DNA from: Lentibacillus juripiscarius JCM 12147
GTDB lineage: Bacteria; Bacillota; Bacilli; Bacillales_D; Amphibacillaceae
DNA: 64,000 nt
Assembly (NCBI GenBank): GCA_001311805.1
Contig: BBCA01000001.1
Span: forward strand, 62,001 to 126,000
Direction: 5' to 3'
Program-made: the position numbers and the translations under genes
In this document: positions 23,838-34,132 of the stretch, in pieces
How positions within the stretch are numbered: the stretch's first letter is position 1
Layout: the number at the start of each line of letters is the position of its first letter
The notes under the pieces: generated by a model
Seen by the model: the letters and a program-made list of their open reading frames with translations, nothing else
Databases searched by the model: none
What the model was told of the DNA's origin: nothing

Positions 23838-23999
23838 ATATTTATATTAATTATTTATAAAAATACAGTAATAATAGTAGTAAGGCCTGTGATTATGTGG
23901 ATATCTGTCGAAACATGCCGCAAGTAAGAGTTATTCACATGTGGACAGACTGTTCATAAGTATGGTACTTCTATCCACATTGTGAACAGTGCCCCTGTA
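23838..23999 (-). other. oriC: oriC unwinding region (DnaA boxes, DnaA-trio, AT-rich DUE)
   Basis: In dnaA direction: DnaA boxes CTATCCACA (23971-23979), TTATTCACA (23931-23939) and TGTGGATAT (23896-23904), weaker ones at 23940, 23951 and 23981; a short GC segment (AGGCCT); trinucleotide steps TACTACTATTATTACTG (23866-23885); then about 28 bp of A/T only (23838-23865). This order matches the basal unwinding system described for B. subtilis oriC, where DnaA spreads from boxes onto DnaA-trios to open the DUE. The location between dnaA and dnaN also matches. Confidence 0.88.
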
Positions 24000-25350
24000 T
24001 TAAAATGATTTCAACTGTTCCTTTAATTCTTCAATATCTTTCTGCAGTAGAGTGTCGTTTTCCATTGTTTTAACAACTTTCTCATGGGCATGAATAACGG
24101 TTGTATGGTCCCGTCCACCAAACTCATCCCCTATTTTTGGCAGGGAGAAATCGGTAAGTTCCCGTGACAAGTACATGGCAATCTGCCGGGGAAAGGCAAT
24201 AGATTTGGTGCGCTTCTTGGCTGCAAAGTCCTCCAATTTCACATTGTACTTTTCGCCTACTGCTTCTTGGATGCCCTGGATTGAGATGGTGCGCGGTTTG
24301 CTGCTTGGGATAATATCTTTCAAAGCATCTGCAGCAAGTGACGCGTCAATATCCTGATTTACCAGAGATGAATAGGCGACAACCCGGATAAGTGCACCTT
24401 CCAGTTCCCGAATATTGGTATCAATCTGATTGGCAATGTAAAGCATCACTTCATTCGGGATATCCAATCCTTCCGCTTTCGCCTTTTTGTTTAAAATAGC
24501 AATTCTTGTTTCCAGATCTGGTGGTGTGATGTCTGTGATCAGGCCCCACTCAAACCTGGAGCGCAGCCGGTCTTCCAGTGTTGGTATTTCTTTAGGAGGA
24601 CGGTCACTGGAGATAATGATTTGCTTGTTTTCCTCATGCAGTGTATTGAATGTATGGAAAAATTCTTCCTGTGTTTGTTCTTTTCCAGCAAGGAATTGAA
24701 TATCATCAATCAGTAAGATGTCCACATTGCGGTATTTGTTTCGGAAATTGGCTGCTTTGTTGTCCATGATTGCGTTAATGAATTCATTGGTGAATTTTTC
24801 CGATGTTAAATAGTCGACTTTTGCCTTTGGGTTATGATCCTGAACATAATGTCCGATTGCATGCATTAGATGTGTCTTGCCGAGTCCGACCCCCCCGTAA
24901 ATGAACAGCGGGTTGTATGCCTTTGCTGGTGCTTCTGCAACTGCAAGGGATGCGGCATGTGCAAACCGGTTCCCTGATCCAATGACAAATGTGTCAAAGG
25001 TGTACTTTGAATTCAGCATTGTTTTGTTGCTTCTCCTGTATCGGAGTTGTCTGCTGCTGGAGCTTTTTTGGCGTCTGGCTGATATCATCCTCCGGTTCCT
25101 GTGCATCAGGGATGATAAAGCGGGTTGATAGTTCTGCTCCGGTGAGTTCCAGCAGTATTTCATCAATGAGTTTGGTATATCTGCCTTCAAGCCAGTCACG
25201 GGCAAATTCATTCGGTGCAGATACGGTCAGCGTATTATTGTCCAGTGATTCGGCTTTTGTGTTCTTTAGCCAGGTATCAAAACTTGGTTTGCTTATTTTG
25301 TCTTCAATACTTTTTAATGTCGCGTTCCACAAATCATCGATGTTTTCCAT
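24000..25350 (-). CDS. dnaA: Chromosomal replication initiator DnaA, one frameshift
   Basis: AAA+ initiator that binds DnaA boxes and melts oriC. Domain I starts [20 protein letters not shown] at 25350; a linker rich in Gln and Thr follows (about residues 85-115). Domain III has Walker [14 protein letters not shown] and Walker [16 protein letters not shown]; domain IV has the DnaA signature [19 protein letters not shown]. The frame breaks near 25020, around [18 protein letters not shown]. Restored length is about 450 aa. It is followed by dnaN and flanked on both sides by DnaA-box clusters. Confidence 0.97.
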
Positions 25351-25520
25351 AATGGTTCACCCCTTTCAACGCTTAGTTGATGATAGAAAAACCCTTCCTC
25401 AATCCTTCAAATAAGGTTCTGGGTGCGAAAGATGGAAAGGTCTGCGAAATGGTTAAATTGTCTTTATTTATTGTGGATGGGGAAATGCCTCTGTTAGAGT
25501 GCATGTTTCTGTTATTTACA

Positions 25521-25810
25521 TTATCCACAGTGTTGTTAATGAAATAAAGCACAATGGTGTGAATGAATATCCACACGTTGTCCACAACCTGTGGAGAACT
25601 GAAACTGGAGAAAATGATACACACATGTTAAAACACAAACATAATATCAAAAAATCCCCGATGTGCAACGGTTTTTCGTAAGTTATCCACAGTATCTACC
25701 GCTTGTAGACGGCAATTGTCCACACCACTATATTTTGTGAGCGGATTGTCGATAGGCGTTGTGGATAGTGGAAAAATGTCGAAAACAGGAACACAAACGT
25801 GTGTGGATAA
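25521..25810. other. oriC: oriC upstream DnaA-box cluster
   Basis: Between dnaA and rpmH. Perfect boxes: TTATCCACA at 25521-25529 and 25683-25691, and TGTGGATAA at 25802-25810. One-mismatch boxes: ATATCCACA 25567-25575, TTGTCCACA 25578-25586 and 25716-25724, TGTGGATAG 25760-25768. This is the counterpart of the dnaA-upstream clusters of B. subtilis oriC, making the origin bipartite. The 25351-25520 stretch holds the dnaA leader; I see no convincing promoter there. Confidence 0.92.
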
Positions 25811-25828
25811 CTTTTTGCCAAGGAGAAG

Positions 25829-25858
25829 TTGACAGGCAGGAACTGTTTTCTTTATAAT
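25829..25858 (+). promoter_or_regulatory. rpmH promoter
   Basis: TTGACA (25829-25834), 18-bp spacer, TATAAT (25853-25858). It starts 19 bases after a perfect DnaA box. The gene begins 225 bases downstream because repeat B fills the leader. Confidence 0.88.
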
Positions 25859-25877
25859 GATCTAGACTGTCATTAGA

Positions 25878-26033
25878 AGTGTGTGTTCAAAAAGGAGGAT
25901 AAAAAGGACCGAGAAATTCGAGGCGGCGTAGTTTCGAGCAGCGGAATGTATGTGTTTAGATACATGAGTAGCGGAGAAACAAGCCAACGAAGAATTTCGA
26001 TGTGTCTTTTTTACCGGACTTTTAGAACAACCT
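25878..26033 (-). repeat. Palindromic repeat B, copy 3
   Basis: Full-length copy (156 bp) from AAGTGTGTGTTCAAAAAGG to GAACAACCT, inverted relative to copy 1. It lies between the rpmH promoter and the rpmH ribosome-binding site. Confidence 0.9.
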
Positions 26034-26083
26034 CTAGAAATGATCCTAAAAGGTTTGTTATTCCTCAGGGAGGTGTAGAATAA

Positions 26084-26219
26084 ATGAAACGAACATTTCA
26101 ACCAAATAACCGTAAACGTAAAAAAAGTGCATGGTTTTCGTAACCGCATGAGCACAAAAGACGGTCGTCAGGTTTTGAAACGCCGCCGTCGTAAAGGAAG
26201 AAAAGTATTATCTGCATAG
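26084..26219 (+). CDS. rpmH: Ribosomal protein bL34, one frameshift
   Basis: Small basic protein of the 50S subunit, 44 aa. [14 protein letters not shown] is followed by an extra A in a run of seven; removing it gives [30 protein letters not shown] and the stop at 26217. The ATG at 26084 follows CAGGGAGGTG. It is too short and broken to appear as one open frame. First gene of the rpmH-rnpA operon, divergent from dnaA. Confidence 0.95.
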
Positions 26220-26247
26220 ACCACTGAACCTTTCAGTGGTCTTTTTT
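26219..26247 (+). terminator. Hairpin after rpmH
   Basis: GACCACTGA and TCAGTGGTC form a 9-bp stem followed by six T. It overlaps the rpmH stop and probably reduces readthrough into rnpA. Confidence 0.8.
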
Positions 26248-26308
26248 CCACTTTCGGCGAGTAAATACGCTAGAATACTTCAGGCATCCGGAGTGCATGT
26301 AAAAGGTG

Positions 26309-26659
26309 ATGGCATTGAAAAAATCATATCGGATAAAAGCGAATAAAGAATTTCAGCATGTGTTCAAACATGGCAAGTCATTTGCAAACAGGCAGCTTGT
26401 TCTATATTATATAAAGAAGCCGGAGCAGACCCATTTCCGCATCGGCTTGTCTGTTGGGAAAAAGATAGGTAATGCTGTAACCAGAAATCGTATTAAGCGT
26501 TACTTGCGGGAAGCATTTCATGAACTGGAAGCAGGCGTTGAACCGGGATATGACATTGTAATTATTGCACGGCAGCCGACAAAACGAATGAACTACCATG
26601 AAATGAAAAAAGTTTAATTCATTTGTTATCTAAAGAAAAACTGCTTTCAAAAAATAGTA
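26309..26659 (+). CDS. rnpA: Ribonuclease P protein component, frameshifted at the 3' end
   Basis: Protein cofactor of RNase P, which matures tRNA 5' ends. [39 protein letters not shown] and KRYLREAF (the RNR motif) identify it. Near 26609 an extra A in GAAAAAAGTT gives a premature stop after HEMKKV; without it the protein continues [16 protein letters not shown] second short A-run near 26655 probably hides the stop (TAG at about 26657), so the end is approximate. GTG at 26306 is an alternative start. Confidence 0.9.
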
Positions 26660-26759
26660 GCGTTTTTTATTTTTATATAGAATCTTTCATTGTATTAATG
26701 GTAAAATAACTATGAAAATGGGATACATAGGTTCTTTTTGTTAGTTAGGAGGAAAAGCG

Positions 26760-27539
26760 GTGCGTAAAAAGATGGTATTGCTGGTAGCCTTGATAGGGCT
26801 AGTAGCGGTTTTATCAGGATGTACGCAGATTAATGAGCCAATAACTTCAGAAAGTGAAGGTATCTGGAATTCATATTTTGTATATCCATTGTCAGAAACA
26901 ATTAAATACCTTGCAGGGCTATTTAATGGTAGCTATGGTCTGTCTATTATTGTATTGACGATCTTCATCCGGCTATTATTGCTTCCATTGAACGTCAAAC
27001 AGCTGAAAAGTTCCAAGGCGATGCAAGACATTCAACCGGAGTTAAAAGAACTGCAGGCAAAATATGCTTCAAAAGATGCCAATACACAGCAGAAACTGCA
27101 GCAGGAAACCATGCAGCTATTCCAGAAGCATGGAGTGAACCCGCTTGCAGGCTGTCTGCCAATATTTGTGCAGATGCCGATTTTGATTGCGATGTATCAT
27201 GCAATCATGCGCACGACAGAGGTACAGCAGCATCCTTTCCTGTGGTTTGAATTGGGATCACCGGACTATATTTTGCCGTTAATTGCTGGTGGGGCAACAT
27301 TCCTGCAGCAAAAATTAATGATGGCCGGCAGTCCGGCAGCTCAAAACCCGCAAATGATGGTCATGCTATATGTTATGCCGATTATGATTACGGTGTTCGC
27401 CTTCTTCTTCCCGGCAGCATTAGCATTGTACTGGGTAGTGGGTAACGTCTTCATGGTTGCTCAGACAGTTTTCATCCGTAAGCCAATGATGAAAGATTCG
27501 AATACTGGGGGAGACAAAAGTGAGGGAAGTAACTGCTAG
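26760..27539 (+). CDS. spoIIIJ: Membrane insertase YidC/SpoIIIJ
   Basis: Intact 259-aa YidC/Oxa1-family insertase, helping membrane proteins fold and, in B. subtilis, supporting sigma-G activation in the forespore. Start is GTG at 26760 behind TTAGGAGGAAAA. The lipoprotein signal ends VLSGC with Cys21. Five membrane segments follow. The conserved Arg of the substrate groove is in [12 protein letters not shown], and the hydrophilic hairpin is rich in Lys and Gln. It overlaps jag by 20 bases. Assignment to SpoIIIJ and not YqjG rests on its place between rnpA and jag. Confidence 0.95.
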   Translation: MRKKMVLLVALIGLVAVLSGCTQINEPITSESEGIWNSYFVYPLSETIKYLAGLFNGSYGLSIIVLTIFIRLLLLPLNVKQLKSSKAMQDIQPELKELQAKYASKDANTQQKLQQETMQLFQKHGVNPLAGCLPIFVQMPILIAMYHAIMRTTEVQQHPFLWFELGSPDYILPLIAGGATFLQQKLMMAGSPAAQNPQMMVMLYVMPIMITVFAFFFPAALALYWVVGNVFMVAQTVFIRKPMMKDSNTGGDKSEGSNC

Positions 27540-28133
27540 TGGTCAATCGGTTGAGGAAGCGGTCCAATCAGCACTAGAGCAGTTAGACACCACAAGGGAC
27601 CAAGTTGAAGTTGATATCGTTGATGAAGGAAAAAGGGACTTCTGGGTGTTTTCGGGTCCAAGCCGGCAATCGTCAGAGTGAATGTGCCAGCGGATCCAGT
27701 TGAAGACACGCGGAAGTATCTGCAGCAGATTGTGGAAAATATGGGTGTTACAGCAGAGGTAACAGCTGCGGTCACAGGCAATCGGGTAACGTATGATGTA
27801 GATGGGGAAAATGTAGCCCTGATTATAGGCAAGCGCGGACAGACACTGAACGCAATCCAGTACTTGGTCCATCTCGCCATTAATAAAGACCTAAGTGAAC
27901 ATTATGCCGTAACCGTCGATGCTCAGGGATACCGAAACAGAAGGAAAGAAACCCTGGAATCATTAGCTTATAAGATGGCCGATAAAGCGAAACGATTGAA
28001 TAAAGAAGTGACGCTTGAGCCGATGCCAGCATTTGAACGTAAAATCATTCACCACGCACTGCAGAACAATGACCAAGTGACAACTTCTTCAGAAGGCCTC
28101 GAGCCGCACCGTCATATTGTCATAAGACCATAA
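27520..28133 (+). CDS. khpB: RNA-binding protein KhpB/Jag, one frameshift
   Basis: Cytosolic RNA-binding protein. The GTG at 27520 (behind GGGGGAG) gives the Jag-N domain [20 protein letters not shown]. After a break near 27632 (A-run in GGAAAAAGGG) it continues [16 protein letters not shown]. The KH domain has [18 protein letters not shown] (GxxG = GKRG) and the R3H domain has [17 protein letters not shown] to [12 protein letters not shown]. Length is about 204 aa. It overlaps the end of spoIIIJ, so it is probably translationally coupled. Confidence 0.93.
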
Positions 28134-28145
28134 TATAAGATAGTT

Positions 28146-28176
28146 AAAAAAACTCCCGGAAACCCCGGGAGTTTTT
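28146..28176 (+). terminator. Terminator after jag
   Basis: AAAAACTCCCGG and CCGGGAGTTTTT flank a short loop; a strong G/C stem with a T-run ends the rpmH-rnpA-spoIIIJ-jag operon. Confidence 0.9.
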
Positions 28177-28465
28177 TGACGCAGAGGACGTGCTAGTGCT
28201 GGCGTTGGCGATTGACGTTGTGAATTTAGCCATGGACGTACAGGACAGGGAAGACTACGGGAGCGTTAATCGCACATGTTAATAACTTTTTCTTAAACCC
28301 TTTTATTCACATGTGGATAAAAGGGTTTAATTTTTACCACGATAAAATTGCTAACATTGTGGATAACTTTATTTTTGACTGGATTTATGATATTCTATTA
28401 AGTTAGTGGCACAAAATAAATGTTTTTATATAGATGTTCATTTGGAAAAGATGGAGGTGAAGCAA
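28177..28465. promoter_or_regulatory. jag-mnmE intergenic region with DnaA boxes in a palindrome
   Basis: DnaA boxes TTATTCACA (28303-28311) and TGTGGATAA (28312-28320) stand head to head in a 34-bp palindrome (28295-28328, AAACCC...GGGTTT, one mismatched pair). Another perfect TGTGGATAA is at 28358-28366 and a weak TGTTAATAA at 28277. A weak promoter TTTATT-17-TATTCT overlaps the last box. B. subtilis also has a DnaA-box cluster before trmE (mnmE). Upstream, 28187-28250 holds an intergenic repeat. Confidence 0.8.
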
Positions 28466-29839
28466 ATGGAGACAGATACGATAGCTGCCATATCGACACC
28501 AGTCGGTGAGGGAGCGATATCAATTGTCCGGCTGAGTGGGGAACAAGCGATTCCGGTAACAGCTGAACTGTTTCAAGGCAAGGACCTAGTTGAAGCAGAT
28601 ACGCATACAATTCATTACGGAAAAATTTTCGACCCTGCTGCAAATGAGGCTGCCGAAGAAGTGATGGTAACTGTTATGCGTGGACCAAAGACTTTTACAA
28701 GAGAAGATGTAGTTGAGATTAATTGCCATGGCGGGATGGTTGCGGTAAACCGTGTGCTGGAAATCGTCCTGGAAAAAGGGGTTCGGATTGCCGAGCCTGG
28801 TGAATTCACGAAGCGGGCATTTTTGCATGGCCGGATTGATTTATCTCAGGCCGAGGCGGTGATGGACGTTATCCGGTCCAAAACCGATAAAGCTATGTCT
28901 GTCGCTCTTAAGCAGATGGACGGCCGCTTATCGGAATTGATCGGACGGCTTAGACAGGAACTTTTGGAAACAGTTGCACACGTGGAAGTGAATATTGACT
29001 ATCCGGAATATGATGATGTAGAAGAAATGTCCAATGACATGATGCAAGAAAAGACGAAAGAAGTACACGGGGAACTGGAACACCTGCTGCAAGTGGCCAA
29101 GCAAGGGAAAATTTTGCGAGAAGGACTGGCCACAGCCATCATCGGGCGTCCAAATGTTGGCAAGTCATCCTTAATGAACACACTCGTGCAGGAAAATAAG
29201 GCCATTGTGACAGAAGTACCGGGGACGACACGTGATATTATAGAAGAATATGTCAATGTGCGCGGGGTTCCGCTAAGACTAGTTGACACTGCCGGAATTC
29301 GTGAGACAGAAGATATTGTTGAAAAATCGGGGTGGACAGATCCCGGGAAGTACTGCAGGATGCAGACCTCGTTTGTTTGTGCTGAACCATAATGAGCCGC
29401 TGACCGAAGAGGATGAGAAACTGTTTGAAGCAGTACAGGGACTTGACTATATTGTGATTGTGAATAAAACAGACTTGGAACAACAGCTTGATTTAGATAA
29501 GGTAAAGGCACTTGCGAACGGAAAGCCAATTATTACAACATCACTTATCAGAGAAGAAGGAATCGATCAGCTTGAATCTGCCATCGCCAAGACGTTTTCG
29601 CTGGTGACGTGGATGCGGGTGATATGACGTATGTATCCAATGTGCGCCATATACAGCTTCTCAAACAAGCCAAGCAAGCGCTGGAAGATGCAATGGGAAG
29701 TCTGGAAATGGACATGCCATTGGATATTGTGCAGATTGATGTCACCAGAACGTGGGAGTTTCTGGGCGAAATCGTTGGCGACACCGCCAGTGACAGTCTG
29801 ATCGACCAGCTATTTTCCCAGTTTTGCCTTGGGAAATAA
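28466..29839 (+). CDS. mnmE: tRNA modification GTPase MnmE, three frameshifts
   Basis: GTPase that, with MnmG, makes 5-carboxymethylaminomethyl-uridine at tRNA wobble positions. [20 protein letters not shown] starts at 28466 behind GGAGGTGA. The central G domain has [23 protein letters not shown] and NKTD; the C-terminus is FCLGK with the conserved Cys. Breaks lie near 29327 ([14 protein letters not shown]), near 29370 ([13 protein letters not shown]) and near 29597 ([10 protein letters not shown]), each a run one base short. Restored length is about 458 aa. Confidence 0.96.
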
Positions 29840-29964
29840 TCTAACGACTTATCATGATATAATGATTAAGTCAATACTTGTTAATAATGGACGTTTACGT
29901 AAGGGATGTTGTTTTCTTTTTAAACAATCTCAGGATTTAATAATAACAGGAGAAAGGGTGAAAA

Positions 29965-31852
29965 ATGATGGTATATGATGCTGGACATTATGACGTTATT
30001 GTTGTCGGTGGGGGTCATGCCGGTGCAGAAGCAAGTGTAGCTGCAGCGAAAATGGGCGCCAAAACGCTAATGCTGACACTAAACCTGGATATGATTGCTT
30101 TTATGCCGTGCAACCCGTCACTGGGAGGACCAGCCAAAGGTATCGTTGTCCGTGAAGTGGACGCACTTGGCGGTGTTATGGCCAGAGTGATTGATAAAAC
30201 ACACATCCAAATGCGGATGCTGAATACAAGGAAGGGTCCCGCTGTACAAGCATTGCGTGCACAAGCAGATAAACCAATGTATATAAAAGAAATGAAACAT
30301 GTCCTTGAAAGTCAGGAGAATTTGACATTGCGGCAAGGCATGGTCAATGAATTGATTATGGAAGATGGTGTATGCAAAGGGGTAATTACGGAGACAAAAG
30401 CCGCTTATTATGCGGATTCAGTCATCATCACAACCGGAACATTCATGCGCGGAAAAGTACTGATGGGTGATCTGGAATATGAAAGTGGCCCCAACAACCA
30501 GCGTGCCTCCGTCAAACTATCGGAAAACCTTGAAGAGCTTGGTCTTTCCATCACACGGTTTAAAACGGGAACTCCACCAAGGGTGAACAGTAACTCCATT
30601 GACTATTCCAAAACCGAGGAACAGCCGGGAGATGCCAAACCGCAAAGTTTTTCATATGAAACAACGGAGTATATCACTGACCAGATTCCATGCTGGCTCA
30701 CATATACAAATGAATTCACACACCAACTCATCAACGATAACCTATCCCTGTCGGCAATGTATTCCGGTATGAAGCGTGGAACAGGCCCACGTTATTGTCC
30801 TTCTATTGAGGATAAGATTGTACGGTTCAACGACAAGCCCCGCCATCAAGTCTTCCTTGAGCCGGAAGGACGGGACACAGAAGAGGTGTATGTGCAGGGC
30901 TTGTCAACATCACTGCCGGAGTACATCCAGCATGACATGGTTAAAACCGTTCCGGGACTGGAAAACGCGGAAATTATGCGGGCAGGCTATGCAATTGAGT
31001 ATGATGCGGTCATTCCGACACAGCTATGGCCAACATTGGAGCTGAAAAATGTCTCAGGTCTGTTTACAGCCGGGCAAATAAACGGTACATCTGGCTACGA
31101 AGAAGCAGCTGCACAAGGCATTATGGCTGGGATCAATGCTGCAGCCAAAGTTCTTGGCAAAGAGCCTCTGATCCTTGACCGCTCACAGGCATATATTGGT
31201 GTTCTGATTGATGATCTGGTTACCAAAGGAACAAGTGAGCCTTACCGTCTTCTGACATCACGTGCCGAATACCGTCTGCTGCTCCGTCATGATAATGCGG
31301 ATATTCGTTTGACAGACATCGGGCATTCTTACGGACTGATTAATGATGAACGATATGAACAATTCACTGAAAAGAAACGGCTCGTTGAAGAAGAAAAAAA
31401 CGTCTCAGCAAAATTGTTATCAAACCGGGAGAAGCCGTGCAATCGATGCTGAAGGAAGCAAACGGCTCCCCACTAAAAGAAGCAGTCAAAGCATATGATA
31501 TGTTGAAACGCCCTGAGGTAACGTATGATATGGTGGAACAGCTTATCGAACCGAATGATGAATTACCGCAAATTGTAAGGGAACAAGTAGAAATTCAAAT
31601 TAAGTATGAAGGGTATATCAAGAAAGCAAACGAACAAGTGGATAAAATGCTGAAAATGGAAAATAAAAAATACCGGATAACATTGATTATGATGATATTG
31701 ATGGTATTGCCTCCGAAGCAAAAGAAAAACTGAAAACAGTGAGGCCGCTGTCAGTCGGTCAGGCTTCCCGTATTTCCGGTGTAAACCCGTCAGACGTGTC
31801 CATCTTGTTGGTTTATATTGAACAAGGAAAGATCGCCCGTGTTGCCAACTGA
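29965..31852 (+). CDS. mnmG: tRNA modification FAD enzyme MnmG, two frameshifts
   Basis: FAD-dependent partner of MnmE. The N-terminal dinucleotide fold is [20 protein letters not shown]; other marks are [14 protein letters not shown] (active-site Cys region), [12 protein letters not shown] and the [16 protein letters not shown] signature. Breaks lie near 31403 (A-run after VEEEK) and near 31670 (A-run in [16 protein letters not shown]). The C-terminus reads [19 protein letters not shown] and ends IARVAN at 31852. Restored length is about 629 aa. The ATG at 29965 or 29968 follows AGGAGAAAGG. Confidence 0.96.
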
Positions 31853-31924
31853 TTACGAAGGATAACTAGTTGGGACGAGGCTGGACGTTTTACTTTTATA
31901 ACCATGGTAAAGGGGCTTTGCGTA

Positions 31925-32642
31925 ATGACACCTGAGCAATTTAAAGACAGATTGAGCGCTAGGGGGATTGACCTGACCCAGGAGCAAGCTGATCAATTTG
32001 AGACGTATTTTCAGACACTGGTGGAGTGGAATGAAAAAATAAACTTGACCACCTTAACCAATAAAGAAGATGTCTATTTAAAGCATTTTTATGATTCCAT
32101 ATCTGCTGCTTTCTACCATGATTTCACTGGAAACAGTCATATTTGTGATGTGGGTGCTGGGGCGGGTTTCCCCAGCATTCCTCTCAAAATATGCTTTCCT
32201 GAATTAAACGTAACTATCGTGGACTCGCTGAAAAAACGGATTCACTTTTTGGAACAATTGGCTACAAACTTGAATTTAACGGATGTTACATTTCATCATG
32301 ACCGTGCTGAAAGTTTTGGAACTAACCGTACATATAGAGAATCGTTTGATATTGTCATTGCGAGAGCAGTTGCCAAAATGTCCGTACTAAGTGAATTATG
32401 TTTGCCGCTGACAAAGAAAAAACGGCACATTCATCGCCATGAAGGGTGCAAATGGGGAAGAAGAAGCTGCGGAAGCGACGAATGCATTTAAGGTGCTTGG
32501 CGGAAAGCTGGAAAGCATTCATTCATTTCAGTTGCCTGAAGAGGACAGCGAACGGTCCATCATTCGTTTACATAAAGCACATAGTACACCGAAAAAGTAT
32601 CCAAGAAAACCAGGTACACCAGCTAAAAAGCCAATTACATAA
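31925..32642 (+). CDS. rsmG: 16S rRNA (guanine527-N7)-methyltransferase, one frameshift
   Basis: SAM-dependent methyltransferase of the GidB family acting on 16S rRNA G527. [20 protein letters not shown] starts at 31925 behind AAGGGG. The SAM site is [33 protein letters not shown] precedes a break near 32418 (A-run; [16 protein letters not shown] follows). Restored length is about 239 aa with the basic end [13 protein letters not shown]. The last gene of the mnmE-mnmG-rsmG group. Confidence 0.95.
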
Positions 32643-32822
32643 TGAAAAAGTTGAAATTGGTGAAAATATTATACCGTGATTTCATACTTTTTTACCGTCA
32701 GATGTGATAGAATAGCAATAGAGTTTAATTCTAGTTTGCAGGAAATCTATTACTAGCCCCATAGGCAGACGCGCTATGGTAGCATACTTATTTTGTAAGG
32801 AAATCATGATAATAATAGAAAA

Positions 32823-32838
32823 TGTTTCACGTGGAACA
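32823..32838 (+). promoter_or_regulatory. parS: parS site 1
   Basis: TGTTTCACGTGGAACA is exactly the reverse complement of the common B. subtilis parS TGTTCCACGTGAAACA. It lies between rsmG and noc. Spo0J should load here. Confidence 0.93.
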
Positions 32839-33001
32839 TTTTTTTCATAGATGCTATGTTTTGCTGACATGCCCTGATTTGCTAAAAATATTCGGCCAGT
32901 ACAGAGAATGAGAATGGGACGGATTTTCAGTAAAACTGGTATTGTCCAGAGCAGCAGATGTGTTATTGTTGAGTATGTTTTTAAAAGGTGGTGATTTGGT
33001 A

Positions 33002-33860
33002 ATGGTAAGTCCATTGAACCGAATATTTGGCATGGGCGATAAAAATGAATCAGTGCCAGAAGAAGAAACCTACCATCCAGATGAGGTAACCGAACTTCCC
33101 GTTGAAAAAATAAAACCAAACAGATTTCAGCCCAGGGCCGTATTTAATGAAGAAAAATCGAGGAACTTGCCCAGACAATACATACACACGGGATGATCCA
33201 GCCAATCGTTGTCCGTGAAGTTGATAACGGGGACAGTTATGAGTTGATTGCCGGTGAACGCAGGTGGCGAGCAGTAAAACTGCTGGAGTGGGAACAGATG
33301 CCTGCCATTGTCCGCAGTATGACGGACACGGAAATCGCCTCCGTTGCACTGATTGAAAACTTGCAGCGGGAAGAGCTAACAGTGGTTGAAGAAGCCAGTG
33401 CCTATGCACGGCTCCTTGACTTGCATTCATTGACACAGGAGGCATTGGCACAGCGACTGGGTAAAAATCAGTCTACTATTGCCAATAAATTGCGTCTGCT
33501 TAAACTTCCAGAAGAGGTACAGACCGCACTTCTCGATAAACAGATAACAGAGCGGCATGCAAGAGCATTAATTAAAATCAATGATCCTGAAAAACAAGTA
33601 AAAGCACTGGAAACCATCCTGGAAAAGGAACTAAACGTTAAGCAGGCTGAGGAGCTTATTGCGAAACTGGACCAACCGGCGGAAAAACCCGCAAAAAACA
33701 GCCGAAACGTAAAGGTGTCAGTAAAGACGTCCGGATTGCCATGAACACCATTCGCCAATCCCTGAATATGGTATCAGATACAGGGATTGATGTGGAGACG
33801 GATGAAGAAGATCTTGATGATTTTTATCAAATCACGATTAAGATACCGAAAAAGAACTAA
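33002..33860 (+). CDS. noc: Nucleoid occlusion protein Noc, two frameshifts
   Basis: ParB-like protein that binds its own sites over the nucleoid and blocks division there. It starts [18 protein letters not shown] at 33002 behind AGGTGGTGA; the amphipathic N-terminus fits the membrane-binding segment of Noc. The CTPase/ParB box is [11 protein letters not shown]; the helix-turn-helix is around [20 protein letters not shown]. Breaks lie near 33160 ([27 protein letters not shown]) and near 33690 (A-run). The C-terminus is [16 protein letters not shown]. Called Noc, not Spo0J, because it lies next to rsmG. Confidence 0.92.
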
Positions 33861-33887
33861 TTTATTCCATTATAGCACCTGGTAAAA

Positions 33888-33927
33888 TACCATTCATCTT
33901 TGCAGAACAGAAGATGAGTGGTTTTTA
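33888..33927 (+). terminator. Terminator after noc
   Basis: CCATTCATCTT (33890-33900) pairs with AAGATGAGTGG (33911-33921), one G-U, followed by TTTTT. The rest of the 33928-34132 gap is A/T-rich and shows no clear promoter. Confidence 0.8.
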
Positions 33928-34132
33928 AATTCTTTGCAGATTTTTAAAAGATTATTTAATATAGAATCGGATGCGCATTAGTCTATATATAGAATAACTT
34001 TTATGAACATAGAGGTAGATCTACTCATTTACATTTCATTAGATTAATTTTTCCTGACAAACGTTCATATTAATAGCCCATTTTTCAAAAAAGTGATAGA
34101 ATAATAAGTATAGATTTTAGGTAGGTGACAGC

